Shown here: positions 1 through 6,495 of the stretch, piece by piece | Layout of the letters: each line of letters starts with the position of its first letter | Position numbering within the stretch: position 1 is the first letter of the stretch | Translations under genes and position numbers: made by a program | The notes under the pieces: generated by a model | The model's database searches: none | What the model was told of the DNA's origin: nothing | Seen by the model: the letters and a program-made list of their open reading frames with translations, nothing else | Origin: an uncultured Clostridia bacterium | GTDB taxonomy: Bacteria > Bacillota > Clostridia > Christensenellales > Aristaeellaceae | Direction: 5' to 3' | NCBI GenBank assembly: GCA_934647305.1 | Contig: CAKUFI010000057.1 | Coordinates: 1-17,438 of the forward strand | DNA length: 17,438 bases

Positions 1-11
1 CCTCTCCACAT
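1..11 (-). CDS. possible start of a divergent gene, cut off by the window edge
   Basis: On the minus strand an ATG at 11-9 is preceded by a purine-rich GAGGAGG (about 18-24) with 6 nt spacing, an excellent ribosome-binding site. Only three codons (M-W-R) lie inside the window, so nothing can be said about the product. No good minus-strand promoter was seen between this ATG and position 180. It could be chance in a pyrimidine-rich stretch. Confidence 0.25.
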
Positions 12-182
12 CGCACTCCTCCTCTCACTTTTCCTCCCGAACATTCGGTTTTATTCCGTAACATCGTTGCGAAAATACCTCTCGGCAGGACTTCGCGAAA
101 GCTTCTGTCTTTGTCGGAAAACTCGAAAAAAGTGCGGCAAAAAACGGAACCTTGAGGGGTTGTACATCGGGGCGGTTTATAG
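12..182. other. gene-free leader region, somewhat AT-rich
   Basis: I see no credible coding frame here. The only structure is a short palindrome at 37-48 (CCGAA, loop CA, TTCGG) followed by TTTTATT at 49-55. It has the form of a weak plus-strand intrinsic terminator, but the stem is only 5 bp. The stretch ends in the promoter of the TraX-like gene. Confidence 0.4.
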
Positions 183-188
183 TATAAT
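160..188 (+). promoter_or_regulatory. sigma-A type promoter for the TraX-like/GH127 unit
   Basis: TTGTAC at 160-165 and a perfect TATAAT at 183-188 are separated by exactly 17 nt. Transcription would begin near 195, which lies downstream of the ATG at 192. This supports using the later ATG at 228, which has a strong ribosome-binding site. Confidence 0.7.
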
Positions 189-227
189 GATATGAAGAGC
201 GCGAATGCGGCTGGAGGAGGGAACGAC

Positions 228-992
228 ATGGCGTCCAGACACGAGATCAAATCCAACACGGACACGGGCTTTCTCAAGCTGATCGCAATGGCCTGCATGC
301 TGGTGGATCACCTGGGCGCGGTCGTCTATCCGCAGTTTCCCGTCATGCGCCTGATCGGGCGGATCGCCTTTCCGCTGTTTGCCTATTGCCTGGCCGTGGG
401 CTGCTTTTACACGCATAGTATAGGAAAGTATGCCCTGCGCGTCGGCCTGCTGGCGCTCATCGTGCAGCCGCTCTACGTCACGGCGATGCGGCATCAGGTC
501 AAGATGGCCTTCGACTGGGCGCACAGTTTCTACCGAATCGACCTGCTGATAAACCACTACCTCCTACCCTACCCCAGCATACTCTTCTCACTGTTCGCAG
601 GCATCCTGGTCATCTGGACCATCCGCGAAAGGCAATACGCGCTGACCGGCGTGCTGCTGGCGATCTGCTGGTACCTGGACGGCTGCCTCGACTACGGCAT
701 CAAGGGCATTCTGCTGATGGTGCTGTTCTACGCGCTGCTCGACCGGCCGCTGGCTTCCTTTCTATGGGCGGCGCTGTTCATGTGCTGGTGGGGCGTGCCC
801 AGTCTGCGGACGCTCGCCGGCATCAGGAGCGTGCTTTCAGGCGGCGCACTCACGGTCTACACCCAGTTTTACGCCGTGCTGGCGCTGCCGCTGATCTACC
901 TGCCGCTGCGAACGGGCATTCGCGTGCCCAAATACGTTTCCTACCTTTTCTACCCCGCGCATCTTGCGCTAATCTATTTACTAACGATGTAA
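228..992 (+). CDS. TraX family integral membrane protein
   Basis: A 254-residue, strongly hydrophobic protein with about seven to eight predicted membrane segments. It matches the TraX family (PF05857): an N-terminal LKLIAMACMLVDHLG block (residues 16-30), GRIAFPLFAYCLAVG (44-58) and a C-terminal YLFYPAHLALIYLL block (239-252). The family is named after F-plasmid TraX, which acetylates pilin, but chromosomal homologues in Firmicutes are mostly uncharacterised and resemble membrane acyltransferases; the substrate here is unknown. I chose the ATG at 228 because GGAGGAGGG sits 6 nt upstream, whereas an in-frame ATG at 192 lies at or before the expected transcription start and has no ribosome-binding site. 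The gene is followed after 12 nt by the GH127 gene, so the two are probably co-transcribed. Confidence 0.85.
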   Translation: MASRHEIKSNTDTGFLKLIAMACMLVDHLGAVVYPQFPVMRLIGRIAFPLFAYCLAVGCFYTHSIGKYALRVGLLALIVQPLYVTAMRHQVKMAFDWAHSFYRIDLLINHYLLPYPSILFSLFAGILVIWTIRERQYALTGVLLAICWYLDGCLDYGIKGILLMVLFYALLDRPLASFLWAALFMCWWGVPSLRTLAGIRSVLSGGALTVYTQFYAVLALPLIYLPLRTGIRVPKYVSYLFYPAHLALIYLLTM

Positions 993-1004
993 GGAGCGAA
1001 TCAC

Positions 1005-3011
1005 ATGATCAACTGCGCGATTTTCAACCGTGCGCCGCTCACCCCGAACGCAATGGCTCCGCTGCCGCTGGGCGCGATTCGTCCGCGCGGCTGGCTGCTG
1101 GAGCAGCTGATGACGGCCAGAAACGGCCTGACCGGCAAGCTGTACACGTTTTGGGACGACGTGAAGAACAGCGCCTGGCGCGGCGGGGATGGCGACGCCT
1201 GGGAGCGCGCCCCCTATTATCTGGACGGCCTGGTGCCGCTGGCCTGGGAGCTGGAGGATGAAGAGCTCAAGGGCGTCTGCATGGAGTATATCGAGTGGAC
1301 GCTCGCCAGTCAGCGCGAGGACGGCTTTTTCGGCCCAGAGAGCAACGAGGACTGGTGGCCGCGCATGGTCATGCTGAAGGTGCTCACGGAGTACTTTACC
1401 GCCTCCGGCGACCGCCGCGTGCCCGAGTTCATGTTCAACTATTTCAAGTATCAGTACGCGACGCTCGACCAGAAGCCGATGTACGACTGGGCGGTGGCCC
1501 GCGGCGCGGAGAACATGCAGGCGGTCATCTGGCTGTACAACCTGACCGGCAAAAAATTCCTGCTCAAGCTGCTTGAAAAGCTGCAGCAGCAGACGCTGGA
1601 CTGGACCACGCACTTCAGCATCTTCCCGTTCATGCGCCCGCTGAGCAAGCTGATCCCCTGGGACGAAATGCAGGCTGGCCTTGAGCGCGAGGGCCGGCAC
1701 GCGCTGATCAACCAGCACAGGCCCTATTACTCCACCCAGTACCACTTCTCCCACGTGGTCAACATGGCCATGGGCCTCAAGGCGCCCGGCATCATCAGCA
1801 CCTTCCGCACCGGCTCGAAGGAAGTGGACGGCTTCCACATGGGCTATGAGAAGCTGATGAAGTTCCACGGCGTGGCCAACGGCATGTTCACCGGCGACGA
1901 GCACATCAACGGCAACAGCCCCACCCAGGGCACCGAGTGCTGCGCGGTCAACGAGCTGATGTACACGGCCGAGTCACTGCTGGGCGTGGGCACGGGCGAG
2001 GCCGAGCTGGGCGACGTGCTGGAAAAGGTGACCTTCAACGCGCTGCCCGGCACGCTGACAGCCGACATGATGGCGCATCAGTACGTGCAGCAGGTCAACC
2101 AGATCCGCGTGAGCATCGACAAACGAAACTGGTACAACAACGGCGACGACGCGAATATCTACGGCCTTGAGCCGCACTTCGGCTGCTGCACCGCCAACAT
2201 GCACCAGGGCTGGCCGCGCTACTGCGCCTCGCTGTGGTACGCCTCGCAGGACGGCGGCCTGACCGCGATCAGCTACGCGCCCTGCCAGGTGCGCTTCAGG
2301 CTGCACGACACTCCTGTGCGCGTGACCGTCGAAACCGTCTACCCGTTCGAGGAAACGGTGCGCATCCATGTGGATACCGCGCAGCCTGTCACCTTCCCGC
2401 TGCGCCTGCGCGTGCCGGCCTGGGCGAAGGAGGCCACCGCGCGCGTCAACGGCGGCGAGGAAATGAGCCTTGAGGCCGGTTCCTATGCGCTGATCGAGCG
2501 CGAGTTCGCCAAGGGCGACGTCATTACCCTGCGCCTGCCCATGCAGCCCCGCATCACCCGCTGGGCGCGCCTGTCGGCCGCCGTCGAGGTGGGCCCACTG
2601 CTGATGGCCTTCCGTCCCGAAGAAAAGTGGGAAGTGGTGCGCGAGCACCCCGTCGCGCCCGACTATCAGGTCACGACCGAGGACGCCTGGAACTGGGCGC
2701 TGGTCGAGGGCGGCGAGCTGACGCTTGAAATGAAGCCTGAAAACGCCTCTCCCTTCGGCCAGGGCGAAAGCGCCGTGCGCGTGTGGGCCGAGGCCTGCCC
2801 GGTCAGCGAGTGGACGATGAAGGACGCGCAGTGCGGCCAGCTGCCCGTCGAGCCGCGCCTCAAGTCCCGCTCCGTCACCCGCATCGAGCTGGTGCCCTAC
2901 GGCGATACCGGCCTGCGCATCGCACAGTTCCCGGTGGCTGTCCGGCCTGAGCCCTCCAAAAAGGAGCGCGAAAAGGAAAAAGAAGCCGAGCACGAGGAAC
3001 AGGCTGAATAA
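1005..3011 (+). CDS. GH127-type beta-L-arabinofuranosidase (DUF1680 family)
   Basis: A 668-residue protein of the glycoside hydrolase 127 / DUF1680 superfamily (PF07944), whose characterised members remove terminal beta-L-arabinofuranose with a zinc-thiolate site made of one Glu and three Cys. Matching residues are visible: Glu311-x-Cys313 in the TECCAVNE block and the Cys394-Cys395 pair in HFGCCTANMHQGWPR (391-405). Glu299 in TGDEH is a candidate acid/base. An alpha/alpha barrel (about 20-410) is followed by beta-sandwich regions. There is no signal peptide or membrane segment, so it should act on imported oligosaccharides in the cytoplasm. The last 20 residues are a Lys/Glu-rich tail outside the family fold. 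The start has AAGGAG 9 nt upstream and follows the TraX-like gene by 12 nt. Exact substrate is uncertain, since related families (for example GH146) share the fold. Confidence 0.85.
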   Translation: MINCAIFNRAPLTPNAMAPLPLGAIRPRGWLLEQLMTARNGLTGKLYTFWDDVKNSAWRGGDGDAWERAPYYLDGLVPLAWELEDEELKGVCMEYIEWTLASQREDGFFGPESNEDWWPRMVMLKVLTEYFTASGDRRVPEFMFNYFKYQYATLDQKPMYDWAVARGAENMQAVIWLYNLTGKKFLLKLLEKLQQQTLDWTTHFSIFPFMRPLSKLIPWDEMQAGLEREGRHALINQHRPYYSTQYHFSHVVNMAMGLKAPGIISTFRTGSKEVDGFHMGYEKLMKFHGVANGMFTGDEHINGNSPTQGTECCAVNELMYTAESLLGVGTGEAELGDVLEKVTFNALPGTLTADMMAHQYVQQVNQIRVSIDKRNWYNNGDDANIYGLEPHFGCCTANMHQGWPRYCASLWYASQDGGLTAISYAPCQVRFRLHDTPVRVTVETVYPFEETVRIHVDTAQPVTFPLRLRVPAWAKEATARVNGGEEMSLEAGSYALIEREFAKGDVITLRLPMQPRITRWARLSAAVEVGPLLMAFRPEEKWEVVREHPVAPDYQVTTEDAWNWALVEGGELTLEMKPENASPFGQGESAVRVWAEACPVSEWTMKDAQCGQLPVEPRLKSRSVTRIELVPYGDTGLRIAQFPVAVRPEPSKKEREKEKEAEHEEQAE

Positions 3012-3097
3012 ATTCTTCCCTCCCGAGCGCCGTGAAGTCGTTTCGCGCTACTCAGGCCGCCTGTAAAACCGCAGGGCAGCGCTTAATCCAGCAATAA

Positions 3098-3155
3098 GGA
3101 CTGCAAAACTGGTTACATACGCCCGCGTATGCACCCTCTTTTGCAGTCCATTTTT
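3098..3155 (+). terminator. intrinsic terminator with nested hairpin after the GH127 gene
   Basis: An 11-bp perfect stem (GGACTGCAAAA at 3098-3108, TTTTGCAGTCC at 3139-3149) encloses a second perfect 7-bp hairpin (CATACGC / GCGTATG with a 2-nt loop, 3115-3130). ATTTTT follows at 3150-3155. On the minus strand the same stem is followed by TTATT, so it could also end the convergent degV transcript. Confidence 0.7.
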
Positions 3156-3160
3156 ATGCT

Positions 3161-3197
3161 TCGCGGCGTTTCTCAGCGCCGCGACCATTCCTTTTTT
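3161..3197 (+). terminator. second tandem terminator between convergent genes
   Basis: An 8-bp stem (TCGCGGCG 3161-3168, CGCCGCGA 3177-3184, 8-nt loop) is followed by a run of T at 3192-3197. The T-run starts 7 nt after the stem, so termination efficiency is uncertain, and the run overlaps the degV stop codon on the other strand. Positions 3012-3097 contain nothing else I recognise. Confidence 0.5.
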
Positions 3198-4035
3198 AGC
3201 GCCTGCGAAAAAACGCCGCCACGACCGCGCCCGGCCCCGCGTGCGTACCGATCACGCTGCCGACCTGCACGACATCGGGCCTGTTCAGATTGCTCTCCCA
3301 CAGCGCACGGCTGTCCTCCATATACTTGTTCAGGAACACATCCGTAACGCCCGTGTACCCCAAAAGCACCGGAAGCGAAAAATCCACGCCGCCGCTTTCC
3401 TGAATTTTTTTCACCAGCAGGTTGTTACCCTGCTTCGAGCCGCGCGCCTTGCCGATCAGCGAAATCGCGCCGTCCGCGATCGTCAGCACCGGCTTGATAT
3501 TCAGGATCGCGCCCGTCACCGCCACGGTTTTGGAGATGCGCCCGCCGCGCTTCAGGTATTCCAGCGTATCCAGCAGCGCGATGACGCATACGTCAGCACG
3601 TTTTTCCTCCGCCCGGCGCGCGATTTCCCCGGCGCTCATGCCCGCTTCCGCGCAGGAAATCGCATATTCTGCCAGGATACCCGCCCCGATCGAAGCGGAG
3701 CCGCTGTCCACCACCCGCACGTTGGGATAGCCCTGCGCCGCGAGACACGCGCTCTGGAAGGTGCCCGAGAGCTTTGAGGAGATCGTAATCACGACCGCCT
3801 CGCGTCCCTTCAGCCGCTCATATTCCGCCTCAAACGCGGCCGGCGCGGCCTGGCTGGTCGTGGGCAGCGCGTCGCTCTCGATCAGCATTTCATAAAAGCG
3901 TTGGCGCGTAACCGTCACGCCGTCGATCAGCTCCCGCTCCCCGAATCGCACCGTAAGCGGCACAATGCGCACGCGCTCGAGATACTGCGCGGCGACGTCC
4001 ACCGTTGAATCGATGATGATCTGCGTATGGCTCAT
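3196..4035 (-). CDS. DegV family fatty-acid-binding protein
   Basis: A 279-residue DegV-family protein. Members bind a single fatty acid between two domains, and in several Firmicutes they hand exogenous fatty acids to the FakA kinase for phosphorylation. Family motifs are present in order: DST (9-11), TTSQ (59-62), SSKLSGT (86-92), LDTLEYLKRGGRI (155-167) and GTHAGPGA (263-270). No signal peptide is seen, consistent with a cytosolic protein. Its ATG overlaps the marR stop in an ATGA (4032-4035), with AGGAG 8 nt upstream inside marR, so the two are translationally coupled and share the marR promoter. The stop overlaps the T-run of the convergent terminator. No fakA gene is in the window. Bacteria often carry several DegV paralogs with different lipid preferences, so the ligand is unknown. 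Confidence 0.92.
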   Translation of the reverse strand: MSHTQIIIDSTVDVAAQYLERVRIVPLTVRFGERELIDGVTVTRQRFYEMLIESDALPTTSQAAPAAFEAEYERLKGREAVVITISSKLSGTFQSACLAAQGYPNVRVVDSGSASIGAGILAEYAISCAEAGMSAGEIARRAEEKRADVCVIALLDTLEYLKRGGRISKTVAVTGAILNIKPVLTIADGAISLIGKARGSKQGNNLLVKKIQESGGVDFSLPVLLGYTGVTDVFLNKYMEDSRALWESNLNRPDVVQVGSVIGTHAGPGAVVAAFFRRR

Positions 4036-4475
4036 GCTCTGTTCTCCTTTTCTTTTTCAAGTCGCGAGCTGATGGCCGCAAGCGCGCGGTACATCGCCGC
4101 TCGATCCGCATCGTCCACCTCCGCGCTCGCCCATTCGACCAGGCCGTCGATCCTTTCGGCGATCGACCTTGCCACGGATTCCCCTTTTTCAGTGAGCCGC
4201 AGCGCGCTTCGATAGCGCCGTCCGTTCTTCGCATCGCACACCAGATATCCGTTCTCCTCCAGGTATTCCAGCGAACGCGAAATCGCCGCCTTATCCTCTT
4301 CGCATCGCTCGCACAGCGCCGACGCGGTCAGCGCGCCCGCCGAATACAGATAATACAGGCAGTTTACGTGCGTCGCTTTCAGGTCAAATTTCGCCATTTC
4401 CTCCGCCTTGATCCGGCGAATGCTTCGACTGATCTTCGCAATCAGTACGGTAAACGTCTCGAAACGATTCTCCAT
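4032..4475 (-). CDS. MarR family transcriptional regulator
   Basis: A 147-residue winged-helix regulator of the MarR family, which normally binds palindromic DNA as a dimer and is released by a small ligand or by oxidation. The DNA-binding core spans about residues 31-100, with a recognition helix around EDKAAISRSLEYLEENGYL (60-78) and a wing at 80-95. Helices at both ends would form the dimer interface. It has four cysteines, including a C-x-x-C pair (55 and 58) at the edge of the helix-turn-helix, so redox or metal sensing is possible but unproven. I chose the ATG at 4475 because GGAGG lies 7 nt upstream; the frame stays open further upstream but would run through the operators and promoter. 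The gene precedes degV with a 4-nt overlap. Two palindromes in its promoter suggest autorepression. The inducer is unknown. Confidence 0.9.
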   Translation of the reverse strand: MENRFETFTVLIAKISRSIRRIKAEEMAKFDLKATHVNCLYYLYSAGALTASALCERCEEDKAAISRSLEYLEENGYLVCDAKNGRRYRSALRLTEKGESVARSIAERIDGLVEWASAEVDDADRAAMYRALAAISSRLEKEKENRA

Positions 4476-4498
4476 GTCCTGTCCTCCGCTTTCAATCA

Positions 4499-4518
4499 CA
4501 TGTTGATTTGTCAACATG
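4499..4518. promoter_or_regulatory. operator palindrome 1 (probable MarR site)
   Basis: Perfect inverted repeat CATGTTGA / TCAACATG with a 4-nt centre TTTG. It overlaps the predicted start of marR-degV transcription (about 4516-4518, minus strand), a classic position for repression. A near-identical copy lies 38 bp away. Assignment to the adjacent MarR protein is inference. Confidence 0.65.
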
Positions 4519-4523
4519 AAACC

Positions 4524-4552
4524 AGTATAGTACACAGACGTTGATTTGTCAA
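4524..4552 (-). promoter_or_regulatory. promoter of marR-degV
   Basis: Read on the minus strand: TTGACA (4552-4547), 17-nt spacer, TATACT (4529-4524). The -35 hexamer is part of operator 2, and operator 1 covers the start site, so a bound repressor dimer at either site would block RNA polymerase. Confidence 0.75.
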
Positions 4553-4556
4553 CATG
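4540..4556. promoter_or_regulatory. operator palindrome 2 (probable MarR site)
   Basis: GTTGA-TTTG-TCAAC at 4540-4553 plus ATG to 4556 repeats operator 1 exactly from the GTTGA onward. It contains the -35 box of the marR promoter and ends 19 nt before the -35 box of the divergent esterase promoter, so it could influence both directions. Confidence 0.65.
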
Positions 4557-4575
4557 AAAAAGGGAAAAGACATAT

Positions 4576-4604
4576 TTGACACATGCGCGGAAGTCTGGTA
4601 TACT
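4576..4604 (+). promoter_or_regulatory. near-consensus promoter of the CE7 esterase gene
   Basis: TTGACA (4576-4581), 17-nt spacer, TATACT (4599-4604). Transcription should start near 4611, giving a leader of about 50 nt. No operator-like palindrome overlaps this promoter; the nearest lies just upstream of the -35 box. Confidence 0.75.
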
Positions 4605-4660
4605 GTGTTCGGTTTTTTCGCACGGACAGAAACTGACAGACAGAAAGGAACGATTCACAC

Positions 4661-5629
4661 ATGCTGATTGATAAGCCGCTATCGGAGCTAAAGGTCTACA
4701 TGGGGCGCAACGAATGCCCGGAGGACATCGACGCGTACTGGGACAGGAGCCTGGCCGAAATGGAACAGCTGGGCGTGGGCTATGAGCTTGTGCCCGCCGA
4801 ATTCCAGCTGCCCGGCCTGGCTGAGTTTTACCACCTGTACTTCACCGGCATGCAGGGCGCGCGCATCCACTGCAAGTTCGCCCGCCCGGTCAGGCGTGAG
4901 GGCAAGCTGCCCGCTGTGCTGCGCTTCCACGGCTATTCGGGCGACTGCGGCTCCTTCAGCAGCCTGGCGGGCTACGCGCTGCAGGGCTTCGTAATCGCCG
5001 CGCTGGACTGCCGCGGTCAGGGCGGCCTGTCCGAGGACGTGGGCGGCGTGAAGGGCAACACGCTGCACGGCCACATCATCCGCGGCCTGGACGACGACAG
5101 CCCGGATTCGCTGTACTTCCGCAACGTGTTCCTGGACTGCGCTCAGCTGGCCCGCATCGTGATGGCCATGGACGACGTGGACGAGACCCGCGTCGGCGCG
5201 CACGGCGGCTCCCAGGGCGGCGGTCTGACGCTGGCCTGCGCGGCCCTGACCCCCACCCTCAATCGCGCCGCGCCCAGCTATCCCTTCCTGAGCGACTATC
5301 GCCGCGTGTGGGAGATGGACCTGGCTAAGGGCGCGTACCTCGAGCTGCAGGAGTACTTCCGCCACTTCGACCCCCGTCATGAGCGCGAGGAGGCGCTCTT
5401 CACCCGCCTGGGCTACATCGACAACAAGAACCTCGCTCACCGCATCCGCTGCAAGGTCAAGATGTTCACCGGCATGATGGACACCATCTGCCCGCCCTCG
5501 ACCCAGTTCGCGGCCTACAACCGCATTCCTTCCGAAAAGGAAGTGGTCATCTACCCCGACTTCGGCCACGAAAGCCTGCCTGAAAACGACGACATGGTCA
5601 TGCAGTACATGGTCGAGATGAAGGGCTGA
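4661..5629 (+). CDS. acetyl-xylan esterase / cephalosporin-C deacetylase family (CE7)
   Basis: A 322-residue alpha/beta hydrolase of carbohydrate esterase family 7, which removes acetyl groups from xylo-oligosaccharides and small acetylated molecules. The CE7 hallmarks are visible: RGQGG (118-122), the nucleophile elbow HGGSQGG (181-187, Ser184), the acid Asp274 in TGMMDTICPP, and the catalytic His303 in FGHE. FHGYSG (89-94) supplies the usual oxyanion region. The length matches CE7 enzymes, which are about 320 residues and often hexameric. There is no signal peptide, so it should be cytoplasmic and act on imported acetylated sugars. AAGGA lies about 13 nt upstream of the ATG. It is a single-gene unit with its own promoter and terminator, divergent from marR. 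With the GH127 gene it suggests use of acetylated, arabinose-decorated plant glycans. Real substrate not determinable. Confidence 0.9.
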   Translation: MLIDKPLSELKVYMGRNECPEDIDAYWDRSLAEMEQLGVGYELVPAEFQLPGLAEFYHLYFTGMQGARIHCKFARPVRREGKLPAVLRFHGYSGDCGSFSSLAGYALQGFVIAALDCRGQGGLSEDVGGVKGNTLHGHIIRGLDDDSPDSLYFRNVFLDCAQLARIVMAMDDVDETRVGAHGGSQGGGLTLACAALTPTLNRAAPSYPFLSDYRRVWEMDLAKGAYLELQEYFRHFDPRHEREEALFTRLGYIDNKNLAHRIRCKVKMFTGMMDTICPPSTQFAAYNRIPSEKEVVIYPDFGHESLPENDDMVMQYMVEMKG

Positions 5630-5655
5630 GTCCTCCCCCGCCGCGGCGGATTTCC

Positions 5656-5697
5656 TCCCCTCAGGCAGCACGGCCGGAGGGGATTTCTTCTCTTTTC
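5656..5697 (+). terminator. intrinsic terminator of the esterase gene
   Basis: A 7-bp stem (TCCCCTC 5656-5662, GAGGGGA 5677-5683) with a 14-nt loop is followed by a T-rich tail to about 5696. A separate GC palindrome CCGCCGCGGCGG lies just upstream at 5638-5649. Confidence 0.65.
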
Positions 5698-5752
5698 AGG
5701 AATTCCCGCGTGACGCAATTGCGTGCATTCCAAGAAATTAAACCGCAGGCTG

Positions 5753-5781
5753 TTTACAGTCCCCCACCGATCTGCTATAAT
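5753..5781 (+). promoter_or_regulatory. promoter of the asp23-nusB-recN gene cluster
   Basis: TTTACA (5753-5758), 17-nt spacer and a perfect TATAAT (5776-5781). The start site would be near 5788, about 20 nt before the asp23 ATG. I found no other strong promoter downstream, so it may serve the whole cluster, subject to whatever the three mosaic elements do. Confidence 0.75.
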
Positions 5782-5808
5782 GTAGATAATGCAAGGAGGT
5801 GCTTTTCA

Positions 5809-6468
5809 ATGAGCGAAAATCAGCCCGCAAATGTGCAGCTGGAAACAAATAACAACGGTACGGTGTCCTTTGCCACCGACGTCATCGCGACCATCGTGGG
5901 CCTGGCCACCACCGAGGTGGAGGGGGTCAACAGCATGTATGGCGGCTCGACCACTTCTCTGGCCGACATCTTCACCCGCCGCAGCAATAACACCAAGGGC
6001 CTGACCAGGGGCGTGCGCGTGGACATGGCCGACAACGCGCTCTCCGTGGCCGTGTCGATCATCGTGGACTACGGCTTCCCGGTGCCCGAGATCGCGCGCA
6101 GCATTCAGGAGAACGTCAAAAAGGCCGTGGAAACCATGAGCGGCCTGACCGTGACGAACGTCAATGTGCACGTGCAGGGCGTCAACTTCGACCGCGAGAT
6201 GAAGGCCGCCGCCGAGATCGAGGAGCAGCAGCGCCTGCTTCTGCAGAAACAGCAGCAGGAGGACAGCGCCCGCGACGCGCAGCCCGAGGAAAAGGCCGAG
6301 ACGAAGAGCGACGCGGCCGAAAAGTCCAACGAAACGGCTAAGGAAGCGGCTAAGGAAACGCCCGAGGAGGACGACGACGACTTTGACATGCACCTGGAGG
6401 ATGACGACGAGCCCGTCGAGCCTGCCCAGGACGCGTCCGAGGCAGCCCCTCAGAACGACGCGCAGTAA
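5809..6468 (+). CDS. Asp23/Gls24 family envelope stress response protein
   Basis: A 219-residue protein whose first ~125 residues form an Asp23/Gls24 domain (DUF322): TVSFATDVIATIVGLATTEV (18-37), a VRVDMADNALSVAVSIIVDYG core (69-89), then EIARSIQENVKKAVETMSGL (94-113) and VNVHVQGVNF (118-127). Such proteins sit under the membrane, attached to AmaP, and respond to envelope stress in Firmicutes; the nusB-linked version is the YqhY type. Residues 129-155 look helical and glutamine-rich, and the rest is a very acidic, probably disordered tail containing runs of Asp and Glu, longer than in typical YqhY proteins. The ATG at 5809 has AAGGAGG 8 nt upstream; in-frame codons back to 5710 would cross the promoter. 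Next gene follows after 27 nt. Confidence 0.88.
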   Translation: MSENQPANVQLETNNNGTVSFATDVIATIVGLATTEVEGVNSMYGGSTTSLADIFTRRSNNTKGLTRGVRVDMADNALSVAVSIIVDYGFPVPEIARSIQENVKKAVETMSGLTVTNVNVHVQGVNFDREMKAAAEIEEQQRLLLQKQQQEDSARDAQPEEKAETKSDAAEKSNETAKEAAKETPEEDDDDFDMHLEDDDEPVEPAQDASEAAPQNDAQ

Positions 6469-6495
6469 CTGTCGACCCGGAAAGGCGGTCTACGC

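Noticed and set aside
37..48. SOS (LexA) box suggested by the CGAAC half-site near the left edge
   Set aside because: The second half-site GTTCG at the right spacing is missing; it is only a short palindrome with a T-rich tail.
192..227. Upstream ATG start for the TraX-like gene
   Set aside because: It lies at or before the expected transcription start and lacks a ribosome-binding site, while ATG 228 has GGAGGAGGG at ideal spacing.
1974..2993. Long antisense frames opposite the GH127 gene and elsewhere (for example 13052-14632 opposite dxs, 16023-17408 opposite recN)
   Set aside because: They arise from GC-rich codon bias on the coding strand; their translations are His/Gly/Arg-rich with no domain resemblance and no ribosome-binding sites.
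4476..4658. N-terminal extension of the MarR protein through the open frame to 4658
   Set aside because: The extension would cross both operators and the promoter; ATG 4475 has a GGAGG ribosome-binding site and gives the normal MarR length.
5710..5808. N-terminal extension of Asp23 back to 5710
   Set aside because: It would span the TTTACA/TATAAT promoter; ATG 5809 follows AAGGAGG.
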